Counted from the stretch's first letter, positions 9,489-18,785 are shown. The stretch is 57,153 nucleotides of DNA from an uncultured Burkholderiales bacterium (GCA_903828695.1 CAIKNE010000018.1:1-57153), one strand, 5' to 3'. The notes: generated from the letters alone by a model not told the origin. A program made the numbers and translations.

Positions 9489-10734
9489 CAGCCATACGCC
9501 CTTTTTTGATCTCATAGCGAAACAAGCGGCATTCAATGGGGCCATTCCACATGGGTATGCGCCGGTTTTCTTTAAGTCTCATCTTACTAGACAGCTTCAT
9601 ATCGGGAGTCAAAATCCAAGCGGTCCAGTTTGCGTAGTTTCCCTTTAAATGGGCCGCCAGCTGAACAAAAAATTCTCCTCCGTCTTCGGTACTTGCGTGC
9701 TGACGAGCGCCAGCAACGCCGGCCGTCTCAATGCGCTCGCCGTATGGCGGATTGAGCATTAGCACCCCCCCGCCCTCGACTGGTGGCATACGCTGCAGAG
9801 CGTCGCCTGCACGGAAATGCGCCACCTCCGCCACAGCGGCTTTGGCCGCATTTTGTTCTGCAAAATCAACCATCCTGTGGGAGATGTCACTCCCAAAAAC
9901 TTCGGCCCTGGGTGCGCACTCATTGGCTTTGGCAATCTCTTTTAGCTCGTTCCACAGTCTTGACTCAAAGGGCCTTAAACGCTCAAATCCAAACCGCCTG
10001 TGTAAGCCGCTTGCCATCTGACATGCAATTTGCGCAGCTTCAATGACGATCGTGCCACTTCCGCAGCAAGGGTCATACAAAGGAATGCCTTGCTCGACAC
10101 CGCTTTGGGTCTGAGGGGTAAGGGCTTGGCTCGTGCCTTCTTTTAAGACGGGCATGCTCCAACCACTTGCTGCAAGCATCGCAGCAGCTAAAGTTTCCTT
10201 GAGTGGTGCGTCCCCTTTCTCAAAGCGCCATCCTCTCTTAAACAAAGGCTCTCCCGACGTGTCCAAATACAAAATGACACGCTCCGCGGTCAGATGTGCG
10301 TGAATTCGTACGTCCGGCTTAAAGGTTTCTACGTTGGGGCGCTCGCCCAAGCGCTCTCTAAATCGATCCGCAATAGCATCTTTAACGCGAAGAGTTGCAA
10401 AATTCAAACTCTTCAATGGGCTATGCTGCGCGGTGATGTCCACTTTGAAGCTTTTGTCAACGTCAAACCAAAGTTCCCAGGCCACCATTTGCCCAGCGTT
10501 ATAAATGTCTTGCTCACTCGAGTAGGGCTGGTCTTGCAACTGAATGAGCACGCGCTGGGCTAGGCGGGAGTGCAAATTTAACAAAAGAGCGTCGCGCCAT
10601 GCCGCTTTAAGTTGCACGCCTCCGCGCATCGTTCTAAGATCTTGAGCGCTTGCGCCGAGGATCTGCAAAATCTCATAGGCCAAGTAGACCTCAACCCCAG
10701 CAGCGCAGGGAAGAAATAAAATAAGTGAGTTCAC
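9478..10734 (-). CDS. THUMP-domain rRNA guanine-N2 methyltransferase (RlmL-like)
   Basis: A 418-residue SAM-dependent RNA methyltransferase. An N-terminal ferredoxin-like/THUMP region (about 5-160) is followed by a Rossmann methyltransferase domain with SAM motif DPCCGSGT (221-228) and catalytic NPPYGERI (328-335). It matches the N-terminal half of E. coli RlmL (23S m2G2445); the RlmK half is absent. The start is GTG and overlaps the rpoN stop as GTGA (10731-10734), so it is coupled to rpoN. The exact target nucleotide is inferred. Confidence 0.9.
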   Translation of the reverse strand: MNSLILFLPCAAGVEVYLAYEILQILGASAQDLRTMRGGVQLKAAWRDALLLNLHSRLAQRVLIQLQDQPYSSEQDIYNAGQMVAWELWFDVDKSFKVDITAQHSPLKSLNFATLRVKDAIADRFRERLGERPNVETFKPDVRIHAHLTAERVILYLDTSGEPLFKRGWRFEKGDAPLKETLAAAMLAASGWSMPVLKEGTSQALTPQTQSGVEQGIPLYDPCCGSGTIVIEAAQIACQMASGLHRRFGFERLRPFESRLWNELKEIAKANECAPRAEVFGSDISHRMVDFAEQNAAKAAVAEVAHFRAGDALQRMPPVEGGGVLMLNPPYGERIETAGVAGARQHASTEDGGEFFVQLAAHLKGNYANWTAWILTPDMKLSSKMRLKENRRIPMWNGPIECRLFRYEIKKGRMADAG

Positions 10735-12437
10735 AAAGTCCGTCTTAAATGAGTAGGCGCAATTCTAAGTGCTTCTCTGTATTTGGCCACCGTGCGCCTA
10801 GCACAGTCAATCCCTTGCTCTTTAAGCATATCGGAGAGTTGGTTATCTGAGAGCGGTTTTTTGGGATTCTCACTTGCAACAAGTTGCTTGATCAACGCTC
10901 TCACAGCAGTGCTGGATGCGTTGTTGCCACTATCTGTTCCAAGTCCTGATCCAAAGAAGTACTTCAGCTCGAATGTTCCGTACGGCGTTGCCATGAATTT
11001 AGCTGTGGTCACTCGACTGATCGTGGACTCATGGAGTCCTAACTCATCTGCAATCTCTCTGAGCACCATCGGCTTCATCGCAAGCTCGCCGTGAATAAAG
11101 AAATTCTTTTGTCTTTGAGCAATAGCGGTGCTGACGCGCAAAATAGTTTCAAACCTTTGTTGAATGTTTTTAATAAACCATCTGGCTTCTTGCAGTCGCT
11201 GTTGGAGTCCGAGGTGCCCCTCGTTTTTGCCGCTAAACTTTAAAGCGCTTGCGTAAATATCATTCACCTTCAGGCGAGGCATGACGTCTGGATTGAGCAC
11301 AACCCTAAACTTGGGTTGGCCAGTTTTGTCCTCTCCTGAGCGCGTAACCAGCACATCGGGGACGACCACTTGTCGTTCTAAATCCACAAATCGTCGACCC
11401 GGTTTTGGTTCTAAACGGGCAATCATCGCAATCGCGCCTTTAACGAGTGACTCGTTAGACTGGGTTGCAACCACCATCCGTTTCACATCTCTTTTAGCCA
11501 ATAGATCAAGCGGGCCAACGCATATTTTTAACGCAACACCTCGGACCTCTTCGACCTCGGGCTCCAAATCACTCATTGCCTTGAGTTGCAACCGCAAACA
11601 TTCAGCCAAGTCTCGTGCACCCACCCCAGTCGGCTCAAGGCTTTGGAGCAAATGAAGCGCCATAGTGAGTCGATGCTCTAGCTCTTCGCACTCTTCCTCA
11701 TCATCTCCCGCCAACCCCTCAGCCAAAGAACGCAGTGAATCCTCCAAGTAGCCATCATCATTTAAGGATTCGATCAAAAAACGAAGCGCGGCCACATCCG
11801 TCTCACTCAAGCGAAGCGATAAGGCTTGACGGTGCAAGAACTCCGTCATTGACTCTTGACTACGAGCCAGCTCACTGGCCTGTGCAGTTTCTTCTTTAGA
11901 GTTATTTTGACTCGGTGGGGCGTCGCCCCCCCACTCTGAGTCATCTGCAGAGAAGTCCACACTTCCGTCTCCGTCCCAGTTCTCAGCAACGCCTTGCACG
12001 TCAGGCTCAATGTCCGACGTGGAGCTTGCCTCCACTCTGATCTCACTGACTCGGTCAAGCGGATTCTCCCAGACATCGGTTGAGTCTGCGGATTCGAAGG
12101 TGTCTGATAGATCGGAGTCTATTTCACCTTGCGCATCCAAAGTTGCAGCGTCTGTCGAAGAATCTAAATCGTCAAAATCACTGGAGCCATCCATACCCGC
12201 ATCAGGGTCTGAATCAGATTCATCATCTCTTTTAATCGGCTCATCTTGCTGCTCGAGACCAAACTCTTCTCGCTGAGCCTCTTCGAATTCCTTTTCCAAA
12301 AAAGGATTGTCATCAAGCATTTGCTCAATCTCTTGGCTTAACTCAAGCGTTGAGAGTTGCAACAGTCGAATGGATTGTTGTAACTGCGGAGTCAGCGCAA
12401 GATGCTGGGAGACACGAAGTGACAGGCCTTGTTTCAT
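10731..12437 (-). CDS. rpoN: RNA polymerase sigma-54 factor
   Basis: A 568-residue sigma-54. Region I is the Gln/Leu-rich N terminus (LTPQLQQSIRLLQLST, about 15-30). The core-binding domain follows from about 200. The HTH carries LHESTISRVTTAKF, and the C-terminal RpoN box ARRTVAKYRE is at 546-555. Region II (about 50-195) is unusually long and very rich in Asp, Glu and Ser, which accounts for the length over the common 480-500 residues. It lies in the lptA-lptB-rpoN order typical of proteobacteria. hpf and ptsN, often next to rpoN, are instead at 35.7-36.6 kb. Confidence 0.97.
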   Translation of the reverse strand: MKQGLSLRVSQHLALTPQLQQSIRLLQLSTLELSQEIEQMLDDNPFLEKEFEEAQREEFGLEQQDEPIKRDDESDSDPDAGMDGSSDFDDLDSSTDAATLDAQGEIDSDLSDTFESADSTDVWENPLDRVSEIRVEASSTSDIEPDVQGVAENWDGDGSVDFSADDSEWGGDAPPSQNNSKEETAQASELARSQESMTEFLHRQALSLRLSETDVAALRFLIESLNDDGYLEDSLRSLAEGLAGDDEEECEELEHRLTMALHLLQSLEPTGVGARDLAECLRLQLKAMSDLEPEVEEVRGVALKICVGPLDLLAKRDVKRMVVATQSNESLVKGAIAMIARLEPKPGRRFVDLERQVVVPDVLVTRSGEDKTGQPKFRVVLNPDVMPRLKVNDIYASALKFSGKNEGHLGLQQRLQEARWFIKNIQQRFETILRVSTAIAQRQKNFFIHGELAMKPMVLREIADELGLHESTISRVTTAKFMATPYGTFELKYFFGSGLGTDSGNNASSTAVRALIKQLVASENPKKPLSDNQLSDMLKEQGIDCARRTVAKYREALRIAPTHLRRTL

Positions 12438-12452
12438 AGAGATTTATGCGCC

Positions 12453-13244
12453 CTACATTTTGAAATGCTCGCCCAAGTACACTCTGCGCACCTCGGCGTT
12501 ATCAACGATTTCAGAGGGCGTGCCCTTTGCGAGCACATTTCCCTCACTGATAATGCAAGCGTGATCACAAATGCCAAGCGTCTCACGCACGTTGTGATCC
12601 GTAATCAATATACCAATACCCTTCGCTTTTAAAAAACGGATGATGCGCTGTATCTCAATCACCGCGATTGGATCGATTCCCGCAAATGGTTCATCAAGCA
12701 GGATAAATCTTGGCCTCGTTGCAAGCGCTCTTGCGATCTCTACCCGCCGACGCTCGCCCCCCGATAAAGCAATCGCAGAAGAACCCCTCAAGTGCTCGAC
12801 TCGCAGGTCAGCCAGTAGTTCACTGAGTTGCCGCTCAATCTCAGGCTCGCTCAAAGGCTGACCCTCAGCATCTTCTTGCAACTCCAAAACCGCTCTAACG
12901 TTTTCAGCAACATTGAGCTTCCTGAAAATGGAGGCCTCTTGCGGGAGATAGCTCAGCCCCAGCCTTGAACGCCGGTGAATGGGCAAATGCTCGATGGACT
13001 GACCGTCTATGGATATCTTCCCCGCGTCTGCCCGCACCAAGCCAACAATCATGTAAAAAGAAGTTGTTTTCCCCGCCCCGTTCGGTCCGAGCAAACCGAC
13101 AACCTCTCCTTTTTTAACAGCAACGGATACGTCTTGCACGACCCGCCGGCTTCCGTAAGACTTTTGCAGATGAGAGGCCTCTAAACTGCTCGTAGAAAGC
13201 GGCTGCGTTTGCGGCTGTGGAGGTGCGGATGCTTGCAAACTCAA
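12453..13244 (-). CDS. lptB: LPS export ABC transporter ATP-binding protein
   Basis: A 263-residue cytoplasmic ATPase that powers extraction of lipopolysaccharide from the inner membrane with LptF, LptG and LptC. Walker A GPNGAGKT is at 53-60; the signature LSGGERRR and Walker B ILLDEP follow. The start is a TTG overlapping the lptA stop by 4 nt (TTGA), with GGAG about 8 nt upstream. A short Pro/Gln-rich N-terminal tail precedes the ABC domain. It belongs to the lptA-lptB-rpoN unit. Confidence 0.96.
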   Translation of the reverse strand: MSLQASAPPQPQTQPLSTSSLEASHLQKSYGSRRVVQDVSVAVKKGEVVGLLGPNGAGKTTSFYMIVGLVRADAGKISIDGQSIEHLPIHRRSRLGLSYLPQEASIFRKLNVAENVRAVLELQEDAEGQPLSEPEIERQLSELLADLRVEHLRGSSAIALSGGERRRVEIARALATRPRFILLDEPFAGIDPIAVIEIQRIIRFLKAKGIGILITDHNVRETLGICDHACIISEGNVLAKGTPSEIVDNAEVRRVYLGEHFKM

Positions 13245-13828
13245 GGCTTGGACTCCATAGGTTTTTGGGGTGACAGGACAGCACGCACTCTCGACTTAGA
13301 ACCCGCAGCACCAGATGCCCCGCCGTTGCTGTCGCCTTGCGCGGCAGAGCTCTTTCCATCGATGCTAAATCTGTCAGTCAAATTTTCATAAACAATGCGC
13401 TGGCCACTCATCTCATCGCTCACCACACCGCTTTTGTAGCGCCTAAGCTCAGCGTTGCCAATCAAAATGATCTTATCTTGCTTCCCGTCGTATTCAATGC
13501 GTTGGGCAAGGCCCTCAACGCTCTCCGTTTGGACATCTCGTTTTTGCCGGTAACTCGCTCTTGAATTAGCAGCAGGCGTTAGCACCCCGTATTGATACCC
13601 GTCAGGATCTTGCCTGACCTCAAGACGATCTCCCCGCATATCGATCGAACCCTTAGTGAGATTGACCTTTCCAAGAAAAATACTTAATTGCTTAAGATCG
13701 TCGTAATCTAATTTATCCGCCTCAATTTTGAGGGGCTTATCCCGATCGGCTTTTTCAGCGTGTAAGCTGCACACGCCCCACAATAAGGGGCTAAGCAGTA
13801 AACAGCGGATAACGAGCGCAAACTTCAA
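13241..13828 (-). CDS. lptA: LPS transport periplasmic protein LptA
   Basis: A 195-residue periplasmic bridge protein for LPS transport. A cleavable signal peptide (about 1-24, ending near SLHA) precedes an OstA/LptA beta-jellyroll beginning KPLKIEADKLDYDD. The C-terminal tail is Ser/Gly/Lys-rich. The only start fitting the signal peptide is TTG 13828, and no strong ribosome-binding site precedes it. It overlaps lptB by 4 nt. lptC and kdsC, usual upstream neighbours, are absent; the gene behind it is dsbA. Confidence 0.92.
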   Translation of the reverse strand: MKFALVIRCLLLSPLLWGVCSLHAEKADRDKPLKIEADKLDYDDLKQLSIFLGKVNLTKGSIDMRGDRLEVRQDPDGYQYGVLTPAANSRASYRQKRDVQTESVEGLAQRIEYDGKQDKIILIGNAELRRYKSGVVSDEMSGQRIVYENLTDRFSIDGKSSAAQGDSNGGASGAAGSKSRVRAVLSPQKPMESKP

Positions 13829-13899
13829 GGCACGAAACTTGCGTTAAAAATAAAGTTCATGCCATGATTGTAGGGCCAGTCAAGGACCATCCACAAGTT

Positions 13900-14556
13900 T
13901 TACCTGCCTTTTCGAACTTCGTTGACCAAATATTCCACAACTTGCAAAGCCCGATCCATCGTGCCAGCCAAAGACCCGTCGGTATAAAAGCGACCAGCCA
14001 CGCCTAAGGCGGGTACGCCCTGCACCTTGAAAGCCTCCTGCAACTGTGCGGCTCGCTTGGCCTGTGTAGCAACTCCAAAGGAGTTGAATGCATCCATAAA
14101 CTTGTTCTTATCAATTCCGTGAGCAACAGCCCAATTGGCCAAATTATCGGAAGTGCTTAAATTCAAGCGGTCCACATGGATCGCTTTAAAGACTTGGGCG
14201 TGCAAAGAGTCGACTTTATTTAAAGCCTCAAGCACGTAATACATGCGCTGTTGAGCTTCAAAATCATCCCTAAAGCGAACAGGTGCTCGCTTAATCACCA
14301 AATCCTTGGGTGCAGACTTTATCCAAGACTCAAACCGAGGCTCAAAGGCATTGCAATGCGGGCAGCTGTACCAAAAAAATTCGATGACCTCGATTTTCCC
14401 AGCTCCCACATCAGCAGGAATCCTTTTGTCTAAACTAATGTAGTCCACGCCTTCTTCAAATTTAGCCCCCTGCGCAAACGCAGCCTGGCTGAGCAATCCT
14501 GAGGATGCAACAGCAGTAGTAGCGGCAGTTGCAACCGTAAATTCGCGTCTCTTCAT
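13900..14556 (-). CDS. dsbA: Thiol:disulfide interchange protein DsbA
   Basis: A 218-residue periplasmic thioredoxin-fold oxidase that introduces disulfides into exported proteins. The active site CPHC is at Cys65/Cys68, and the cis-Pro loop is at GVPALGVAG near the C terminus. The signal sequence (about 1-28, ending AFA) begins MKRREFTV; the twin-arginine pair is Tat-like, though the h-region also fits Sec. An AGGAAAT ribosome-binding site precedes the ATG. It lies 72 nt downstream of the SPOR gene. Confidence 0.95.
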   Translation of the reverse strand: MKRREFTVATAATTAVASSGLLSQAAFAQGAKFEEGVDYISLDKRIPADVGAGKIEVIEFFWYSCPHCNAFEPRFESWIKSAPKDLVIKRAPVRFRDDFEAQQRMYYVLEALNKVDSLHAQVFKAIHVDRLNLSTSDNLANWAVAHGIDKNKFMDAFNSFGVATQAKRAAQLQEAFKVQGVPALGVAGRFYTDGSLAGTMDRALQVVEYLVNEVRKGR

Positions 14557-14628
14557 ACATTATTTCCTATATCTAAATTGACAATTAGTCTTGTGTCCAT
14601 ACTCATTTGGGTAAAACTCAACACGCAC

Positions 14629-15294
14629 TTAGCGCTGAACCCGAACAATGGCCGCCTCTATCTTAATGGTGGCGAGTTTGAGTTGAACCTTTTCAGCCTC
14701 TTCTTTGGCGCTTAAGGGGCCAATTCTGACCCGGTAAACCGTCTTACCCCCTTGGTCTCGATCAGAGATACGGGGATCATAACCTTGCATTGTGAGCTTA
14801 GCCCGCAAAGACTCAGCCTCCTCGTTAGATCTGAATGCGCCAGCTTGGACGTAGTAAGTGAACGGATCTTGGCCCGGTGATGTAGCAATACTCGCCACTG
14901 CAGAGCTCGCGTTTGCTGAAGAATCTGATTTTGAGCGAATCAAATCACCAATTAAATCAACCGTAGATGCGGGCGCCTTATCTGCGGCGGCATCATTTTT
15001 ATCATCCGCCTTGGGTGAGCTGGCACTAGCGTTCGAACTCGCACTGCTGGGATCTGCTTTGGCGCTTGATTTGTTGTACAAAGGGGCATTGGGGTCCCAG
15101 TCTTTGTTCTTTTTTTCCTCCGCCGCATCTTGCTCAGCCGTTCGACTCACAGATTTATTTAGAAAAGGAATGGGCACCTTGGTCACATAAATAACCACCC
15201 CCAAGGAGATCAACAAACCGACCAAAAACCCAAGAATGAATCCCAAAAGGGTTCCGCCTCGCTGAGATCTTAAATTTTTATGTTCGGATTGCAT
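14629..15294 (-). CDS. SPOR-domain membrane protein (FtsN-like)
   Basis: A 221-residue bitopic protein. A short cytoplasmic N terminus leads to one transmembrane helix (about 14-36), then a low-complexity Ser/Ala/Asp/Lys linker (about 50-140), and a C-terminal SPOR domain (about 145-221; FTYYVQAGAFRSNEEAESL, VYRVRIGPLSAKEEA). SPOR domains bind denuded septal peptidoglycan, so a role in cell division like FtsN is likely. It sits between argS and dsbA, as does the FtsN-like gene of many Burkholderiales. Confidence 0.9.
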   Translation of the reverse strand: MQSEHKNLRSQRGGTLLGFILGFLVGLLISLGVVIYVTKVPIPFLNKSVSRTAEQDAAEEKKNKDWDPNAPLYNKSSAKADPSSASSNASASSPKADDKNDAAADKAPASTVDLIGDLIRSKSDSSANASSAVASIATSPGQDPFTYYVQAGAFRSNEEAESLRAKLTMQGYDPRISDRDQGGKTVYRVRIGPLSAKEEAEKVQLKLATIKIEAAIVRVQR

Positions 15295-15392
15295 TCTTTA
15301 TATACCCTCAATCTATTGACTTGAACACCAATTCGTCACGAATACTGACCTTCGTCTAGCAGTGACACACGCATCTGCACTTACAAATGCAC

Positions 15393-17144
15393 TTACATCT
15401 GGGTTGGTGCACTCACGCCAAGCACTGCCAAGCCGTTTCGAATGACCTGCGCCGTAGCTGCAACGAGAGCTAACCTTGCCTTTTTAACTCTCTCGTCCTC
15501 CACCAAAATACGCTCTACATCATAGTAACTATGATATGCGCTTGCCAAATCACGCAAGTAAAAACTAATATCGTGAGGAGCGAAACTCTCTGCCCCAGCG
15601 CTCAAAACATCCGGATACCGAGCAAGTTGAGCGGTTAAGGTCTTGGCTGCGATGGAGTCTAAGGGCTCCAAATCTACACGGGTTAACGACGCCGTGATTT
15701 CTTCCACCTTGCTTGAACGTTGCTCAGGAGTTAAATCTACCCCTGTCTCATTCAATAACTCTTTGAGCAATACAGAGCAGATTCTTGCGTGCGCATACTG
15801 GACATAGAAGACTGGATTGTCGTTATTTTGCGCAAGCGCCAAATCGACATCAAAAACGTATTCAGTATCGGGTTTTCTGCTGAGCAAGAAAAACCGTACC
15901 GCATCTTTAGATGTCCACTCAATCAAGTCCCTCAAAGTCACATAGCTTCCGGCGCGCTTAGAGATTTTTACCTCCGCACCACCCCGCATCACCCTAACCA
16001 TGGTGTGCAAAACATAGTCTGGATAGGTCTCAGGAATTTGAAGTCCTTGCAGCTTAGATACAGCCTGCAAGCCCGCCCTGACCCGAGCTATGGTTCCGTG
16101 GTGATCGCTCCCTTGAATATTAATGACTTTATGAAATCCGCGCTCCCACTTGCCCAAGTGATAGGCGACATCGGGCACAAAGTAAGTGAAGGTAGAGTCA
16201 GACTTGCGCATCACGCGGTCTTTATCGTCCTTAAATGCGGTTGAGCGAAGCCATAAAGCGCCGTCTGCTTCGTAGGTATTGCCAGATTCGGTCATGGCCT
16301 GAACCGCCGCCGCAACACGTCCACTGGTATACAAACTTGACTCTAAATAATACTCATCAAAGTTGACTTGAAAGGCTTTTAAATCCAAGTCTTGTTCGCG
16401 CCTGAGATAAGCAACCGCGAACTCTCGAATGCTCTCCAAGTCATCGATATCTCCACTTGCCGTATAGGTCCGGTCATCCGAGGAGACGGTCTTTTTAGCT
16501 AGAAAATCGTCCGCAATGTCTTGAATGTAGTCGCCGTTATAGACGGCCGCATTCTCCCCCGACGGCCAATTCGCATCGCCAGGCTTCATGCCTTTTGCTC
16601 GCATCTGAGTGCTAAGCGCTAAGGTGTTGATTTGCACGCCCGCGTCGTTGTAGTAAAACTCGCGGTGCACGCTCCAACCCTGAGTTTCAAACAAATTGCA
16701 GATCGCGTCCCCAAGCGCCGCTTGGCGCCCGTGCCCCACATGCAAGGGGCCTGTTGGGTTGGCAGAAACGAACTCGACCAGTACCTTTTGCCCGGTAAGG
16801 GGCTTAGTTCCATACTCACCCCTCTCGCCCAGAACTTCCTTAACCACCTGGAGGCGAGCGGCCAATTTCAAATGAAGATTGAGAAATCCAGGTCCTGCAA
16901 TATCCATCCCCTCAACCCACCGCTCAAACGCAGGCTCCTTGGCCAACAGCTCTTTTAAAGCAGTTGCAAGCTCGCGCGGGTTTTTCTTCAATGCCTTTGC
17001 CAAAGGCATTGCCGCAGTGATAGCCAAATCGCCGTGGGAGGGCACTTTGGGGGTTTCAAATACTGCCTTATCTCCAGCGCCGGGAACTAAGGATTCAATA
17101 GACCGCGCTAGGGCCAGCTGGAGTTCTTGTTTAACAATTTGCAT
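15393..17144 (-). CDS. argS: Arginyl-tRNA synthetase
   Basis: A 583-residue class I synthetase. The N-terminal additional domain is followed by the HIGH-type signature HVGH (135-138, in [15 protein letters not shown]), a KISKRAG motif standing for KMSKS, and the C-terminal DALR anticodon-binding domain (YAHARI... to the end). It starts at ATG 17144. The 165-nt gap upstream is shared with the divergent glycosyltransferase gene. Downstream of the stop-proximal codons a short direct repeat (TGCACTTACA) is seen. Confidence 0.97.
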   Translation of the reverse strand: MQIVKQELQLALARSIESLVPGAGDKAVFETPKVPSHGDLAITAAMPLAKALKKNPRELATALKELLAKEPAFERWVEGMDIAGPGFLNLHLKLAARLQVVKEVLGERGEYGTKPLTGQKVLVEFVSANPTGPLHVGHGRQAALGDAICNLFETQGWSVHREFYYNDAGVQINTLALSTQMRAKGMKPGDANWPSGENAAVYNGDYIQDIADDFLAKKTVSSDDRTYTASGDIDDLESIREFAVAYLRREQDLDLKAFQVNFDEYYLESSLYTSGRVAAAVQAMTESGNTYEADGALWLRSTAFKDDKDRVMRKSDSTFTYFVPDVAYHLGKWERGFHKVINIQGSDHHGTIARVRAGLQAVSKLQGLQIPETYPDYVLHTMVRVMRGGAEVKISKRAGSYVTLRDLIEWTSKDAVRFFLLSRKPDTEYVFDVDLALAQNNDNPVFYVQYAHARICSVLLKELLNETGVDLTPEQRSSKVEEITASLTRVDLEPLDSIAAKTLTAQLARYPDVLSAGAESFAPHDISFYLRDLASAYHSYYDVERILVEDERVKKARLALVAATAQVIRNGLAVLGVSAPTQM

Positions 17145-17196
17145 TCCTAGATTTTAATGCCCACGGCGACACCTCATCCGCTTTAATTAAGGATCA

Positions 17197-17202
17197 TTGA
17201 CA
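17197..17202 (+). promoter_or_regulatory. Isolated TTGACA box upstream of the GT2 gene
   Basis: A consensus -35 hexamer 112 nt before the GT2 start. The -10 position 17 nt away reads TAGGGC, a poor match, so this may be a minor promoter or chance. Confidence 0.2.
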
Positions 17203-17242
17203 TTAATCTTGGACCGCTGTAGGGCAATAATGAACTAGACAC

Positions 17243-17257
17243 TGTCAAAATTTGACA
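17243..17257. promoter_or_regulatory. Perfect palindrome TGTCAAA-A-TTTGACA, possible operator
   Basis: A 15-nt perfect inverted repeat (7-bp arms, one central base) in the argS/GT2 divergent region. Its right arm contains the TTGACA of the predicted GT2 promoter. A bound dimer would block RNA polymerase. It also places a TTGACA on each strand, so it could simply be two opposed -35 boxes; no good -10 was seen for the minus-strand one. Confidence 0.4.
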
Positions 17258-17280
17258 AGAATTTGTATTTGTTAGCTAAT
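17252..17280 (+). promoter_or_regulatory. Predicted sigma-70 promoter of the GT2-GtrA pair
   Basis: Consensus TTGACA at 17252-17257, a 17-nt spacer, and GCTAAT at 17275-17280 (four of six bases match). Transcription would start near 17287, leaving a leader of about 23 nt. No clear Shine-Dalgarno precedes the ATG at 17310. Confidence 0.45.
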
Positions 17281-17309
17281 TTTTAACAAACTTCTGGCAT
17301 CATCATCGT

Positions 17310-18296
17310 ATGCAAAGTTTGGCTCCACGATCTAACGCTTCTCCATCCCTGTCCCTGGTGATCCCCGCTTTTAACGAGGCGCATCACTTGTCCACATTAG
17401 TTGGACAAATTATGGCAACACTTGGGCACGAGATCGCTCACCTAGAAATCATCATCATCAACGACGGAAGCACCGATCACACCCCTGCTGTGCTGCAAAA
17501 TCTTTGCGTCAACGATCCACGCATCGTTGCCCTGCACTTATCTCGTAATTTTGGCAAAGAGTCGGCACTCAGCGCAGGCCTAGAGGCGGCTCGCGGCGAG
17601 GTGGTGGTGCTGATGGACGCAGATGGTCAACATCCTGTTCCGCTCATTTTGACGATGATCGAGCATTGGCGCCAAGGGTATGAGGTCGTCTACGCGGTTC
17701 GGCGCACCCGCGCTGATCAGTCACAGTTGCAAATCAAACTGACCGGCTTTTTTTATACGCTTATTAATTGGGGTAACAGAGTCAAAATACCCCCTGATGC
17801 GGGTGACTTTAGGTTGATGAGTCGCCCCGTTGTTGACTCCCTCAACGCGCTACCCGAGCGCAATCGCTTTATGAAGGGACTCTATGCATGGGTGGGGTAC
17901 CCCAGTATTGCACTCGATTACAGTCCCCTTAACCGAGCCCAAGGCACTAGCAAATTTGGTTTTAGAGGCTCATTAGCTCTTGCTGTTACAGGCATCGTTG
18001 CATTTTCTGTGGCACCGCTCAGACTACTGAGTTTGGTTGGATTTTTCCTCTCCATAGCCGCACTTTGTTACGGTTCTTGGGTCGTGGCTGATTACTTCAT
18101 GTACGGAATTGATGTGCCCGGCTACGCAACGATCGTTGTAGGGCTCATGTTCTTCAGCGGCATCCAAATGCTATCGATTGGGGTGCTTGCGGAGTATGTG
18201 GGAAGAATTTACGAAGAAGTCAAACAGCGACCCCAATACCTTGTCGCTAAACGCACCGGACAAGGACTCAGCCACGAGCCCGAGACAGCGCCTTGA
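17310..18296 (+). CDS. GT2 polyprenyl-phosphate glycosyltransferase (GtrB/ArnC/LgmB-like)
   Basis: A 328-residue family 2 glycosyltransferase. The GT-A domain starts LSLVIPAFNEAHHL, contains INDGSTDHT and the metal-binding DADGQHP, and is followed by two C-terminal membrane helices (about 225-250 and 262-290). This is the layout of enzymes that load a sugar onto undecaprenyl phosphate at the inner membrane. With the neighbouring GtrA, ArnT-like and ChbG-like genes it most resembles LgmB/FlmF2, which make undecaprenyl-phosphate N-acetylhexosamine for lipid A. The sugar is not readable from sequence alone. Confidence 0.88.
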   Translation: MQSLAPRSNASPSLSLVIPAFNEAHHLSTLVGQIMATLGHEIAHLEIIIINDGSTDHTPAVLQNLCVNDPRIVALHLSRNFGKESALSAGLEAARGEVVVLMDADGQHPVPLILTMIEHWRQGYEVVYAVRRTRADQSQLQIKLTGFFYTLINWGNRVKIPPDAGDFRLMSRPVVDSLNALPERNRFMKGLYAWVGYPSIALDYSPLNRAQGTSKFGFRGSLALAVTGIVAFSVAPLRLLSLVGFFLSIAALCYGSWVVADYFMYGIDVPGYATIVVGLMFFSGIQMLSIGVLAEYVGRIYEEVKQRPQYLVAKRTGQGLSHEPETAP

Positions 18297-18395
18297 ACGC
18301 AACAAGAGCTCTGACTTTATTTGCGTGCGCACCTATGGAGCTTGAATCGGTATTGAATGTGAAGTTACCACACTTTATCAAAATACATTAAGCCT

Positions 18396-18785
18396 ATGCG
18401 CTCTGGAATTTGGTTTATTTTGGTGGGCGCAAGCGCCGCATCAACACATTTAAGCATCTACTTCGTTGCGACGCACGGATTGGATCTCATGAATGAATGG
18501 GCCAACGCCTGCGGGTTTGTAGTCGCCTTCTTTGTGAGCTTTACTGGCCACCGATTCCTCAGCTTCCAAGACAGCGGAACTTCGCTTCACCAAAGTTTGT
18601 TCAGGTTTCTCATCACCGCTTTGGCGGGGTTTTTAACGAATGAATTGATTTTCATTTTGTTGTTTAGAGTACTCGGGCTCAGCGACTGGTTCGCTTTATT
18701 CACTGCGATCGTGGGCGCTGCAGTTTTGACCTTTTTGTTAAGCAAGTGTTGGGCGTTCAAAAAGAAACCCAGTCCCGAATATTGA
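18396..18785 (+). CDS. GtrA-family membrane protein, putative polyprenyl-sugar flippase
   Basis: A 129-residue protein with four predicted membrane helices and a basic C terminus (AFKKKP), the GtrA/DPMS3 layout. The motif FFVSFTGHRFLSF after helix 2 is typical. GtrA proteins are thought to flip undecaprenyl-phosphate sugars to the periplasmic face. It lies 99 nt downstream of the GT2 gene on the same strand, and ends 31 nt before the convergent ArnT-like gene. Confidence 0.85.
   Translation: MRSGIWFILVGASAASTHLSIYFVATHGLDLMNEWANACGFVVAFFVSFTGHRFLSFQDSGTSLHQSLFRFLITALAGFLTNELIFILLFRVLGLSDWFALFTAIVGAAVLTFLLSKCWAFKKKPSPEY

Noticed and set aside
15789-16244. 151-codon plus-strand frame opposite argS
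   Set aside because: No recognisable protein; lies entirely within the conserved argS catalytic domain.
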